Assembly (NCBI GenBank): GCA_011033025.1
Contig: WFMF01000056.1
Location: forward strand, 248,001 to 312,000
Direction of reading: 5' to 3'
DNA length: 64,000 bases
Source: Beroe forskalii
Taxonomy: Eukaryota; Ctenophora; Nuda; Beroida; Beroidae
A program made the position numbers and the translations under genes. Each line of letters begins with the position of its first letter. Within the stretch, counting starts at the first letter, position 1. This document shows positions 48,601 through 58,994 of this stretch, piece after piece. Under the pieces are notes generated by a model. It made no database searches and was not told the origin of the DNA. It was given only the letters and a program-made list of their open reading frames with translations.

Positions 48601-51600
48601 AATATAATAATATTGCCAGAATTCGTTCATGTTTGCAAAGCCCTAATTTTCAGTAGTTGATATCAGCAAGTAACGAACCTATCTCATCGACATCTGAGGG
48701 AGTGGCAGGTCTAGGAGGTTCCTCAGGGACTGCTTCTACTGGTTCAGGTGCAGGGGGCTCCTTCTCAACCTGTTCATCCTTCACAGTGACGACATCAGTA
48801 CACATATATACAATGTACAATTTGCATTGTACTATCAAGAATATGCATTGAAAGAATATGCATAGAAAGAATATGCATTGCGTTAAATTCATAACAAGCA
48901 TCGTATCATTATCTTTGGATATCTATGGGCTCCCTTCCCTCCTCCCTTACTTACCTCGGCCTGCTCGGCTGCCGCCTCGTTCTCCTCCGGAATCCTGTCC
49001 CCGGACTGAGCAGTACCCAACCGCTCACCCGGTGCTCCCTCTTTAGCTACTGACACAGCTCTGGAGGGGGCTGGGGTGGGCTTCTTCTTTGAGAAGAACG
49101 TCTTGCACTGAGGAGAAACAGAAATGAAATGAAGAAATATAATTTAACTTCAGTAACTAACTGATTGGAAGAAATTGTAAGGGGATTTTCGAACAAATGT
49201 CCGCAAAATTTGGTACTGGGTTTCGGACAACTGTCCGTGTCTGACAAATGTCCGACTACCATGGTGAAGTTACTGAAAAATGCCGATAACCATAATAACA
49301 GCTCACTACACAACTGTGGATTGTAGAATCTACACCTAATCCTTGCTGTACGGCATGTTAAACAAGGAATCGAAACTGAGGGGCTCCGTACAGGACATTG
49401 CTATTGTGACGAATGTGATTATACAGATAAGATTTAGATTGATTCCGTAGTCCGGTGAGCTGTGCTTGATGGTCGGTTCTTCCGCCTCGTCTCTCACATA
49501 AAGACTAGCTTATATAACATCAAATTGGAAATGAAATAGTACTGTGTGAGCATCAATTGTCAAACGCAAGGAAACATTTCCATTAGACAGAGCGTATAAA
49601 GCCAACTTTCGTCATAGTACTAATGAGTGTCTAAGTGCCTAACCATGGTGAACTCAGTGTAGCTCCTTGCTGTACGGCATGTTAAACAAGGAATCGAAAC
49701 TGAGGGGCTCCGTACAGGACATTGCTATTGTGACGAATGTGATTATACAGATAAGATTTAGATACCTTGGGACTCAGAAAGTCGAAGGAAGTGTGGATGA
49801 GTCTGACTGCTACGTCTGCGTTTGCCAAACTCTTGGGGATTTCCATTTGGAACTTATCGGTTTCCAGTTGGAAGCTCTTTTGACGGGGGTTCTTTGCAAG
49901 GTTACCCCACAGAGACATTCTGGGGAATAAGAGGTCAGAAGTTGGAACACTCGCCAACTTTTAGATTCTTACTAAATGTTTTGGTCTCGAACCTCTTTCT
50001 TCCGGTCAGACATAATAAAGTAGGATATACAATTTGGTATGATCTGTAATTGGACTGTAAACAATATTTACATTGAATGAATACTAGGGAATGAATTGAA
50101 TAAGTTCTCACTTGACTCGAGGGGACTGCTTCTCAATCAGTAAGTTCTGGGAGTCAGGGTCAGCAAACTTCTCAGCTGTCCTCATTACGTTAAACGTGAC
50201 GTTGTCTACCTTGGCCTCGATTAGCTCTTGGAGACTGTTGATACCCTGAGGAAAAGAGCGGTTTTTAATGTGGCCGGCAAGTAAGGGAACCCTTGCATCC
50301 GTTCTTGCCAGCAACATTTATGAACATTGAAAATGATGGGATTAATCAATAGAAATCTGGCTTTTAGATGGTATTTTATGAGTTTAAACACCGTCAGGTT
50401 TCCATTCCTCCACAAAAGCAAAGTAAACCTGTTTGAAAGTGGCATGGTTCTCTGTGATGTCGAGCTGTTTGTCGAGGGTCATTACTTCCTCCAACTCGTT
50501 GATGAGATCCAAAGCTTCCTCCACATCACCCAGACACCCTACTACGTCTTGACTCGTGCTGAGGGAAAACCGGCATTTAAAGTTTGGTATGGAATTATCA
50601 TTTTTATTGAACTATAAATTAAAAACATGTGTAAGTCTTTAAACGTAGAATCATCATTTTCTAGATTTTTCTAACATAATATAGCTTTGACAGTTGTTGA
50701 GGATAAAATATACCTGTTTTTGGTTTCATCCATACAGAGACTGGTGAAGGTGTTGAGTTCTGATTGTACGGAGGGGTCAGGAGTTCCGTTGCACAGAAGG
50801 AACCTATCCCATGCTTTCTGTGCTCTCAGTTGCTCCCGCTGTTCTGAAACATGGTGCAGGGTTAAGGTCATTAGAAAGTGGACTAGAGACACAGTGCAGG
50901 TTTTACAGGTTTGCATCATTAGAAAGGGGACTAGACACATAGTACAGGGTTAGAGTCATTAGAAAGAGGACTAGAAGTGCTTATAGAGGACAGTTATAGA
51001 GGACTATAGAGTACTATAGGATTATATAGAACTGCTTACGAATATCCGTAACTTAATAATGCCTTCTCACTTATATATAGCTGTGAAAGTAACTGGTGAG
51101 GAGAAGCCGAAGTTTGCACAGCTCAAAAAGTGATGAAGATTACTAATAAGTTGAATCAAGTTATATAAAGTTAGATTTAAGCTAGTGTGTAGTTTTACCT
51201 CTTAGTTGCGCTTTGTTTTCATTGATCGTGATTTGCAGAGACTGAGTTTCGAACTCGAACCTTTCGGCTTCCTGAAAAATCATTGTCAAAATATTTAATA
51301 GAAAGTGGGAATCAGACCAATTATCTTGCAACCATTTATTCTATGAAAATCATAGTTTTCATTCGAGAACCATGGTATCGTCACTCTGGCGCCATCAATA
51401 TATATGATAAACTTGGGGATAAAAATTAGAGATTTTTACCTGTTTCATCATCTCCTCCATGGCTTCTTTTTCTTTTCGTTTCGCTTCCTGTTCGGCTTCA
51501 AATGCTTTTTGTGCTGCTTCTGCTTCTGCCGCTGATGTTGCGACATGTGATTAAAATTAACTCGTATCTTCTTGTGAGGAAATTAATTCAATAAATTATT

Positions 51601-54600
51601 ATTTCAACCATTATATCCCAAAAACGTACTGTACGGTGATCAATAATAGTCAACGGATACATCATTATTTTGTGAGGTCTGGTTTCTGTTTCTTCAAATT
51701 TGCTTATATGCAAATTAGAGATGACTGAGATTGGAAAGAATCTGTTTGAGATTGGAAAGATTCTCTATTGACTGTGAACATGAAACAAAGTCCAGAGATT
51801 TGACGTCACAATGGGTATTGAAGGGGCATTGACCTGTCTCTTACCTAATCTCTGTTCTTCCTCGAGATCTTCTGGAGTTTCACCGAGAGGAACTGCTTTT
51901 TTCCCTTTACCTTTGGCCTACAAGAGAGTTACTGCAAAGTGTTCATAACGAGTTGTACAAAAAGCAGGGATGGTGTGAGTGATGAGGGAGCTGATGATGG
52001 AGCTTGGATGGTGTGAGTCATGGATTTTCTAAGGACATATTATGATGGAACTTGTTTTGAATGGTGTGAGACGTGGATTCTCCAAGGACTGAAGATGGAC
52101 CTTGTTTTGGATGGCTTGAGTCATGGATTCTCTTAGGACTGATGGAAGAACTTGTTTTGGATGGTGTGAGTCATGGATTCTCTAAGGACTGATGATTGAA
52201 CTTGTTTTGTGGGTCATGGATTCTCTGGAAACTGATGATGAAACTTGTTTTGTGAGTCATGGATTCTCTAAGGACTCATGATTGAACTTGTTAAATTGGT
52301 GACATAATGCCTTTGTCTCCTGGTTTAGTGGATCTTGGATGAATTGTTGATGCCGTGCAAATTAGATATGAATTGGTGTTATCGATTGGAATTGCAGATT
52401 TTCCATGGACTAATGGAGATCAAATGTTGGTCGAATCACAGAAATAGACGAGACTCTTCTTGATTATCGGGAAGAATTGAGATGATTGCCGTTGAAATGA
52501 AGTCTTCATAATGACTGTTCACTTTTCAATTAAATCTTTATGAAGGTGCGTCGTTAGAAATTGCTCACTTATCAAGTCATGAACGGTCCAAAATCAGCTC
52601 TCTTTGAAGCCTGCTGTCTCAGGTCACACTCTCAGGTCACACTCTCAGATACAAAATACTTAAAAATAAAAAATAGTTTTGGGATTTTTAAGCCATTTTC
52701 ACTCAACCTCACCTCTCCTTGCTTCTAGCTCTTCCGGGTCTAACTTGGGCCCCTTCTTTTTCTTGCCCCCCTGAGTGAGTGTGGGTGAGTGAGTGGGTGA
52801 AAGTGGGGTGTGAGAAAGTGAGTGGGGGACTGAGTGAGTGAGTGAGTTGAATGAATGTGAGTGAGTTGAATGAATGAGTTAAACAATAATTTTAATGTGA
52901 GTGAGTGAGTGAATGAGTGAGTGAGTTGAATGAATGTGAGTGAGTGTGAATGGGTGAGTGAGTTGAATGAATGTGAGTGAGTGAGTGAGTTGAATGAATG
53001 TGAGTTGAATGAATGTGAGTGAGTGAGTTGAATGAATATGAGTGAGTGAGTTGAATGAATGTGAGTGAGTGAGTTGAATGAATGTGAGTGAGTGAGTTGA
53101 ATGAATGTGAGTGAGTGAGTGTGAATGGGTGAGTGAGTTGAATGAATGTGAGTTGAATGAATGTGAGTGAGTGAGTTGAATGAATGTGAGTGAGTGTGAA
53201 TGGGTGAGTGAGTGAGCGAGTGAACAAAAGAGTTCTACTTCAAGTGCATGTAATAACATAGGAGCGTTTAAACCATGAGAGCTACATTCCACACCACTCA
53301 ACCATCAATTGAAGCATTAAATTCGTGCTTGCGCTTGAAAAGATCACGTTTTGCTTCAACAATCAACATATCATAGTGTTCACACAAAACTACAAGCAGG
53401 AATTTAGAAAATTACTACGCATACGCAAAACTACCAGCAGGAATTTAGAAATTTACTACACAACGCATAAATTCGTACGCTCGAAAAGATCACGTACTGC
53501 ATCAACATATCATAGCGTTCACACAAAACTGCGAGCTGGAATTTAGAAATTTACTACACAACGCATACACAAAACTGCGAGCAGGAATTTAGAAATTTAC
53601 TACACAACGCATAAATTCGTACGCTCGAAAAGATCACGTACTGCATCAACATATCATAGCGTTCACACAAAACTGCGAGCAGGAATTTAGAAATTTACTA
53701 CACAACTGCGAGCTGGAATTTAGAAATTTACTACACAACGCATACACAAAACGGCGTGGAGAGCGACTGAGAGGTGCAGACCGAGTGTGTGCTGGAATAT
53801 CATGCAAGATGTTAAAACCACACACATACTTACACACACATGTTTTCTACATGCTTACTATAGTTCAGCTATTTCAGAACACACTCACACACGTCTATAT
53901 TAGAACCGTTTAGGGATGCACCAGTTGCAGAGACTTTGCAGCTTATTCGTGCATATCAAGTGCTACATACGTTGAGTAAAAACTTAAGAAACTGTTACTG
54001 TTTTAGATCGAGCAGTTGGTGTCACAGCAGTCATGTGACCAAATATTTTCATCGTCTAGATTTAATTCCTTAATTCAAAGCAGTGATTGAAAAGTTGGCC
54101 TGCTTCCAAATTGTATAGATCAAACTTTCAAATGATCCACTATCAGATCCAAAATTTTCTAAAATCAACTTGTCAGTAAGGTAACAAGTTAACTGCCTCT
54201 TAATTGATTGTCACAACAGTAAAATTGAGAATTATTTTCAATTCATTCATGTATGAGTGTCTGATAGTTATCAAAAGCAATTCAGTAGAAAATTAAGTAA
54301 CATACTCAACATAATATAATATCAAGAGCTAAGTATACAACCAAGACACACGTAGCAAACAACGAAACTATAAGAGCAATAGGAGAAGGAGGAGGGGAAC
54401 ATGAGAGCTATCATTGTTTATATCACCATGGCAACACGCTATGAATCCAGATTGTTATTCGTCCTAGAGGGAGTGCACAGAGCATGAAATACGTATAATG
54501 ATCATTATAGGATGATTAGATGATTGGGAGGTGAAGGGAGTGCTTAAATGGGTTTCAATTGCAGCCCGGGTAATGATAAATGGGGGCACGTCTCAAAGAT

Positions 54601-56367
54601 ATTTGAAACATGGTGGGGTAGGTAATGATCAGTACGTACGGGGTCATTGGACAATTGTTTCAGGAGTTTAAGTGACGTAAATATACTACAAACTCATTAT
54701 ATGGTGGTTCTGTGTGGGTAGGTACTTCCGAAATTAGAGGGAGTTTGTAATTAGTTGCGATAGAGGAGAATTGACATCACGTTACTTATATAATACTTAT
54801 TCAAACGCTGTAGATTATTTAGTCATACATTCTTACATTATTGTTAATATTTACAATGACCAGGAGTTGTGTGATATGGGGGTCATTCTAAAGGAAGTAA
54901 TTGCTATAATAACTAGAAGTTTAATGATATCATAAACCATATGGACATATGTGTACAGATGGATTGATCAAACAAGGGATTAATGAAGATGTGCTCAGCA
55001 ATCAAAAGCTATATGTAAGTCGAAGGGGTAGCGAAAATCAGTAGAATAAGTCAAGTTAAGAGATATCTGTGATAAGTTGGTTTAAGATTTTACAGGGATC
55101 CACAAAAGCAAACTGTCAGAGGACTACTATACTTTTTGAACAATGCAATCTTTTGAGCACTGCTTTTATATGCTGGGATCGTGTTTTTTTCCAAATTTTT
55201 TATATTTTACTATTATTATTACTAATTTGTAACCATGAATTTACACTAACAGACCAGTTCACTTGTGTAGAATGTAGATCCATGCATTGTAATTTTATAC
55301 AAAATTTGGCAAATGGGTGCTTTATGGTAAGGCTTAACTGGGTGCAAATTTGCGCTCAGTCACCGCTCCTTTGCACTCATTTGCACTCAATTGCACTCAA
55401 TTTGCACTCAATTACCATTTAAAACCTTGAAAATAGCTTGTTTAAAATTTTGCGCTCATTTGCACCCAGAATCACCCATTTGTGCCCATCTTGAGCCACA
55501 ATCAGAGTGCAAATGAGCACAAAATTGACATCGGAAAAAGTTCCTTTTTTACTACTGAGTGCAAGTTTGTGCTCAGCAGAACTGAGCACAAAAGAGGGCA
55601 AATATTTTTGCGCCATTAAAAACTGAGTGCTCATTTGGGCCCATTACTGTCATTTGCGCCCATTTTTATGTTTTTTAATTTTTTGCGCCCAATTCTGCTC
55701 TTGGCCTAAAGGCAGCTGTTGACTTTGCAATCAGCGCTGATCTGTGCCGATTCAGTGTTGATCAGTGCCGATTCATCACTGATAGGTGCTGATAACCGCC
55801 AATTCATCGCTGATAGGCACTGATCAGGGCCAATTGGAAATTTTAAAATTCTCAACCGCAGTCAACAGCATTGTTCAGCACTGATTTTGGCCATCAGTGC
55901 TGATTATCCCTGATTGATCGCCGATTGGCACTGATCAGCACTGATTAGCACTGATTGCAAGATCAATGTCTGCCAACCTAAATGGGCGCAGATGAGTGCT
56001 AATTTTCGTTTGGAACCCCATGGGGCTGGTATGTGCAGAAATTTTGTGCTCATTTGCAACTATCCATTAATAGGAGTGTAGAGCACAAATGGGTGCAAAT
56101 GTGTGCAAATATATGGGCTCAATTGGGCTCAATTAAGCCTTGGGCTCAATTTCGCCTTGTGCTGAAGTACCCATTTGCCCCAAAATTTACAATAAACAAT
56201 TTCATCGAAATTGCAATAGATTGCTACATACTTTCATGGATCCAGCTATTATGCATCTATATTGATAATTTTGGAGAGTTGCTTTTGACTGGTGAAAACA
56301 TATAAATATTCAATTGGGATGAAAATATTATTTTACTCACCTTACCTCCTTTCTTCTTTGGTGCCAT
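45554..56367 (-). CDS. DNAI7: DNAI7 (CASC1/CFAP94), dynein axonemal intermediate chain 7-like protein; 17 coding exons
   Basis: Known role of the family: a ciliary protein tied to axonemal inner dynein arm assembly or attachment. Exons, in transcript order on the minus strand: 56341-56367, 52713-52770 (2a) or 51845-51917 (2b), 51440-51531, 51199-51271, 50714-50843, 50429-50558, 50112-50245, 49766-49919, 48955-49107, 48679-48778, 47999-48115, 47637-47800, 47263-47412, 46623-46892, 46316-46406, 45905-46065, 45554-45691. All have AG/GT borders and compatible phases. With 2a the sum is 2142 nt, that is 713 residues plus TGA, close to the human length. Diagnostic motifs in order: a Lys-rich then Glu/Ala/Lys coiled N-terminus, WDRFLLCNGTPDPSV, WGNLAKNPRQKSF, VGGVMYLDLLKLPPQ, ARWEDSQQCWRTDGF, NNMPFQSWEIRPYG, EISIKENLCC, MALSSSAFAFSWSRWN and a C-terminal FHPDL...FATKVLTFS. 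The family assignment is from remembered family sequence; the exon joins are read directly. Confidence 0.93.
45790..45904. mobile_element. Dispersed repeat ending GGGATCGTTCACATATTACG
   Basis: It matches 1899-1985 and 24198-24295 (inverted relative to them), including TTGGGCTTTGATTACG. Its terminal sequence forms the start of the intron after DNAI7 exon 16. Confidence 0.6.
45905..46065 (-). CDS. DNAI7: DNAI7 coding exon 16
   Basis: Phase 1 to phase 0 (CAG|GTAAGG). It encodes VNRQIVRAAENLSEAPVEED then QWKNF and a D/E-rich end, EKIEGTQ (about residues 615-668). The donor lies at the edge of a repeat also seen near 1.9 and 24.2 kb. Confidence 0.9.
46316..46406 (-). CDS. DNAI7: DNAI7 coding exon 15
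   Basis: Phase 0 to phase 1 (TTGCG|GTAAG), 30 codons plus one base. It encodes YEQMALSSSAFAFSWSRWN, the conserved MALLSxAFAFxWSxWN block. The plus-strand open frame over it (46241-46468) is its shadow. Confidence 0.94.
46623..46892 (-). CDS. DNAI7: DNAI7 coding exon 14 (largest)
   Basis: Phase 0 to phase 0 (AAG|GTATGT), 90 codons (about residues 495-584). It contains NNMPFQSWEIRPYG, EISIKENLCC and AGINVFPSEDADKYVS, all clearly matching the family. The open frame continues upstream of the acceptor at 46893, but that part is intron. Confidence 0.95.
47263..47412 (-). CDS. DNAI7: DNAI7 coding exon 13
   Basis: Phase 0 to phase 0 (CAG|GTTAGC). It contains ARWEDSQQCWRTDGF and GEISFKTQFIGPICTFQ, matching the family's beta-rich domain with the W-RTDG motif (about residues 445-494). 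Confidence 0.94.
47637..47800 (-). CDS. DNAI7: DNAI7 coding exon 12
   Basis: Phase 1 to phase 0 (AAC|GTGAGT). A Glu-rich stretch (TPEEEKKEEEEEAKEGEEGG) precedes the conserved ITKELTWPLLNMSFTVADN. The antisense appears as a pyrimidine-rich cct/ctc tract. Confidence 0.9.
47999..48115 (-). CDS. DNAI7: DNAI7 coding exon 11
   Basis: Phase 1 to phase 1 (GACA|GTAAGT). It encodes EDVVDLRAMSTVGGVMYLDL then KLPPQAKKVGSWVIQD, a hallmark block of the family (about residues 351-389). Confidence 0.93.
48679..48778 (-). CDS. DNAI7: DNAI7 coding exon 10
   Basis: Phase 0 to phase 1 (GATAG|GTTCGT). It encodes a Pro/Glu-rich linker (EKEPPAPEPVEAVPEEPPRP within it). The acceptor GTGAAG has a poor pyrimidine tract, so the exon start is less certain than the others. 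Phase is consistent on both sides. Confidence 0.75.
48955..49107 (-). CDS. DNAI7: DNAI7 coding exon 9
   Basis: Phase 0 to phase 0 (GAG|GTAAGT). It encodes a Lys/Pro/Ala then Glu-rich low-complexity linker (KKKPTPAPSRAVSV, then EENEAAAEQAE), about residues 267-317. The family is variable here. Confidence 0.82.
49340..49763. repeat. Intronic 100-bp duplication in DNAI7
   Basis: 49340-49439 and 49661-49760 share CTCCTTGCTGTACGGCATG-like sequence through GATAAGATTTAGAT. The second copy abuts the exon 8 donor. Confidence 0.75.
49766..49919 (-). CDS. DNAI7: DNAI7 coding exon 8
   Basis: Phase 2 to phase 0 (AAG|GTATC). It contains WGNLAKNPRQKSF, then FQMEIPKSLANADVAVRLIH, both strongly family-like (about residues 215-266). 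The intron sequence just past its donor is repeated about 320 bp deeper in the intron. Confidence 0.93.
50112..50245 (-). CDS. DNAI7: DNAI7 coding exon 7
   Basis: Phase 0 to phase 2 (GTCAA|GTGAGA). It encodes GINSLQELIEAKVDNVTFNV onward (about residues 171-214), ahead of the conserved WGNL segment in the next exon. Confidence 0.88.
50429..50558 (-). CDS. DNAI7: DNAI7 coding exon 6
   Basis: Phase 2 to phase 0 (CAG|GTTTAC). It encodes an acidic helical segment including DVEEALDLINELEEVMTLDK (about residues 127-170). The matching position in the human protein is also a helical linker. Confidence 0.88.
50714..50843 (-). CDS. DNAI7: DNAI7 coding exon 5
   Basis: Phase 1 to phase 2 (AACAG|GTATAT). 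It contains WDRFLLCNGTPDPSV followed by ELNTF, the best-conserved N-terminal signature of the family (about residues 84-126). Confidence 0.92.
51199..51271 (-). CDS. DNAI7: DNAI7 coding exon 4
   Basis: Phase 0 to phase 1 (AGAG|GTAAAA). It encodes EAERFEFETQSLQITINENK and a few more residues, continuing the charged helical N-terminal region (about residues 60-83). Confidence 0.82.
51440..51531 (-). CDS. DNAI7: DNAI7 coding exon 3
   Basis: Starts phase 1, ends phase 0 at CAG|GTAAAA. It encodes an Ala/Glu/Lys-rich helix (AEAEAAQKAFEAEQEAKRKE onward, about residues 29-59), the expected coiled-coil stretch. The acceptor CATCAG is followed by further CAG triplets, so a few residues at the start are uncertain. 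Confidence 0.83.
51845..51917 (-). CDS. DNAI7: DNAI7 coding exon 2b (alternative to 2a)
   Basis: It starts at phase 0 after TAG and ends at phase 1 (TTAG|GTAAG), 73 nt. It encodes a Lys-rich then acidic segment (AKGKGKKAVPL, then TPEDLEEEQRL) that aligns with 2a through GK-K-rich and PE(E/D)LE motifs. It joins in frame to exon 1 and exon 3, giving a 718-residue product. It is probably a tandem exon duplicate used alternatively. Confidence 0.8.
51970..52300 (-). repeat. Tandem repeat between alternative exons 2a and 2b of DNAI7
   Basis: About six or seven imperfect units of 45-60 bp with GTGAGTCATGGATTCTC and GATGGAACTTGTTTTG. Confidence 0.7.
52713..52770 (-). CDS. DNAI7: DNAI7 coding exon 2a (alternative to 2b)
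   Basis: It starts at phase 0 after CAG and ends at phase 1 (AGAG|GTGAGG). It encodes GGKKKKGPKLDPEELEARR. Exon 2b has the same phases and a recognisably similar product. The 58-nt length means that joining it to 2b would put a stop codon three codons in. Confidence 0.82.
52775..53222 (-). repeat. GTGAGTGAGTTGAATGAAT minisatellite abutting DNAI7 exon 2a
   Basis: It runs to within a few bases of the exon 2a acceptor. In transcript sense it reads CTCACTCACATTCATTCAAC repeated. The 140- and 111-codon minus frames are artefacts. Confidence 0.88.
53320..53770 (+). repeat. Tandem repeat in DNAI7 intron
   Basis: Units contain ACGCTCGAAAAGATCACG, CATATCATAGCGTTCACAC and GGAATTTAGAAATTTAC; about three to four irregular copies. 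Confidence 0.75.
54422..54435. promoter_or_regulatory. RFX X-box-like site in the first coding intron of DNAI7
   Basis: ATCACCATGGCAAC differs from the X-box consensus GTNRCCNNRGYAAC only at the first base. RFX factors drive ciliary genes in animals (established). A role here is inference. Confidence 0.35.
55300..56190. mobile_element. Foldback element with GCACTCAATT and ATCAGTGCTGATT repeats
   Basis: Outer inverted pair AATTTGGCAAATGGGTGC / GTACCCATTTGCCCCAAAATT. Inside are TTTGCACTCA and GCACTGATCAGC repeats. Lies in the first coding intron of DNAI7. Confidence 0.6.
56341..56367 (-). CDS. DNAI7: DNAI7 coding exon 1 (start codon)
   Basis: It encodes MAPKKKGGK. The ATG is at 56367-56365, preceded by an AG acceptor at 56373 with 5 nt of 5' UTR in this exon. 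The donor AAG|GTGAGT is strong and leaves phase 0. The Lys-rich start matches the basic N-terminus of the family. Confidence 0.85.
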
Positions 56368-56379
56368 CTATCCTACCAG

Positions 56380-57830
56380 AAGAAGTTATTTATTAGCCAA
56401 CAGCAGTGTTAAAATTACAAGTTTATCATTTTCATGTGTGAATGAACATGTCAATAAAACAAGTCATCACAGATAGAAGTAAACCCAAATTTGGAAGATT
56501 ATACTGCTTTGTGCCAAGCAACAAAATCATACTGAACTGGTAGTATATAACAAACCACTGTAATTATGGCACAAGAAAATGTCTTCTTCAAATCGAAGTT
56601 TAAGAAACTTGAATTTAACTTGGATGTCGGATGGTTATAGTTCAAATGTCTTATCTATAAAGGTGTATGGGTATACTACAATCATAAAAAATAGTACTGC
56701 ATATCATATTTGAATTAAAAAGAAATATTTCTTCAAGACATCAATCTGCAAGACTTTTCTCCAACTCCGTACTTGAACACCAACATGATTCCTTTAGGTA
56801 ATCCAATGTGGAGAGCAGTAGGATCTTAGTGAGTCACACCAAGATGAGTGGTGTGCAGGCATCTTCAGTCCAATACCTACCTCAGCTTTCGGGGTGTACT
56901 GCATATCAATTTTCTAATTCAATGATTGACATCAGAGGCGGAAGAGATTTAACTGTGAATCATCAGTGTTACCCTACAGTTGTAAGGTTTCCCTGTTATT
57001 TAGATGTCCTATCAGCATGTGGAAAAGGGGGATGGATGGATTTCAGCCAGTCATTCCCATCACAGTTTAAAACTACAAGGCTGGGCCACCCAAGACTCCT
57101 GAATCCTGAGCATCACATTTTACAGGGAAATGAGAGGATATAAGGTGTCTTGAAAGCTAATGCTTCATGACATATGGACTTGCGACTGTGGGCCATCCAA
57201 AGAGGGGAGGGGGTGTTAGGCCAAATGTGGACATCTGCATTTATGAAAATTTTGGTCGATTAGACAAGTTTTCACTTAAAAATAGTTAAGTTTTAGAATT
57301 TTGGCCTAGATTTTGGATATTGAGTCAGAAAAAGGGTATAAAAGTAATGGTGCATAAGATTTATATTGAAAATGGGGACATCCAGGGGGAGGGGGTATCT
57401 CAGGTTGTGGATGTTTTCAGAAGTCCTTTATGGATGACCCCTTGTGGGGTTGGAAGCATTTGATGGAAAAACTGTATAAGCTTGGGCCACTGGACAAAAG
57501 TAGTCTCTTTTTACTATCCCTTCTACTAGGTATTTGCTATCTTTTGAATGCACTTTTTCCATAGTGCATAGGCAACATTGTCCTTTAAATAACATAACTT
57601 AACATAACATAAATGTCCAAGTGTTGCAGACTAAGGATTGGAGAAACCCATCTAACTGAAGAGCACACATACAAGTAAATAACTTCAGCAAGAAGGATGG
57701 GATAGGTCTGGCCAATTCTGAATTTAGATATGAGGGGGATTTGGATGTTGATCAATCATGTGATGGAATGGAATTGGTCAATCAATCAATGACATGAATC
57801 AAACGGTTAAGCGTTGCTTAATGCTTAACA
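56380..57830. other. 5' UTR intron of DNAI7, left part; nothing else seen
   Basis: No coding exon supported; the 111-codon plus frame (56808-57143) shows no family resemblance. Confidence 0.4.
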
Positions 57831-58445
57831 CGTATATCCCGTGGGGAAGCGCGCGGCGCGTATGGCACACTCGGAAGTTTGGAGGGTCGCGGAAAAAATG
57901 TTCTAAGCCCGCATAGGTGTGTGTACGCGCGCGGCGCTTCCCTACGGAAGGAAGCGCGCCGCGCAACGCAGACAGGGATATACGTGTTTAGCAAAAAATG
58001 GCGCGCGGCGGAGGTTAGAGTAAAATCCTACTATCAGACGTTGTCTAACCATTATTTAAACGGACGCGCGCGCGCGCCTTGTCAGGCGTTGCCTGACCCC
58101 CTTCCTAAGCCCGCATAGGTGTGCGTACGCGCGCCGCGCAACGCAGACAGGGATATACGTGTTTAGCAACTGACCCCCTCGCGCGGACATTGGACAACGC
58201 AACGTCAAACAACGCGGCCCGCCAAAGTCTAAGGGGTCAGGCGTCCTAAGTTTCCTAAGCCCGCATAGGTGTGTGTACGCGCCGCGCGCTTCCCTACGCC
58301 GCGAGCCACACAGGGATATACGTGTTTAGCAAGTCCTAAGTCCGCATAGGTGTGTGTACGCGTGCGGCGTTTCCCTGAGGAAGCGCGCCGCGCGACGATA
58401 ACAGGGGTATAAGTGTTTAGCAAAGGTGAAAGGTCAGACAACGTC
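57825..58445. repeat. GC-rich palindromic tandem repeat
   Basis: Four units with CTAAGCCCGCATAGGTGTG, a GCGCGCCGCGC core and CAGGGATATACGTGTTTAGC. Interspersed with palindromes like GTCAGACAACGTCTGAC. Confidence 0.8.
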
Positions 58446-58994
58446 TGACAGTGTAAAAGTGAAATAGTACCAAATGCAATGGAGTTAACTGTTTAAATAT
58501 TTTTTGTCAGACAACGTCTGGTCGTCTGGCAAAATATTTCTATTTCTATTTACAACTCAAATAGAAATATTGAAAACTGAATAGAACGATGTTGAATCAA
58601 CCCAGCGAACACTGTGCACTCGTTGGGGTGCGCGGCGTACATGAAAATGTCATTCGCGCGTTACGTCAAGTAACGCTCAAGGAAGGCTCAATTAATTGGA
58701 GATTATGTACGTTATCATTCAATGTGAGCCGCGCTACGCGCGCGCAATTCACATATAACATCGATTTATGTATCGAAAACTGATGATCTGATGAACATAT
58801 GCACAGCTGTATAAATTGATTTGATCGATGGGTCAAGTGAAATAACCAAATTAGTCGATCTAAATCTGTTATAAACGGCCGAATAACAAGCGAAAAATTG
58901 AAATATGGAATATCGGGCGACTCACGGCTGAATTTGAAACCGATATGCGATGCAATATTACTTCTAATCTTAAACGACACCATCAAGATTGACG

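Noticed and set aside
49667-49930. 87-codon plus-strand frame
   Set aside because: Antisense to DNAI7 exon 8.
52879-53301. 111- and 140-codon frames rich in HSHSFNSLTH
   Set aside because: They arise from the GTGAGTGAGTTGAATGAAT repeat within a DNAI7 intron.
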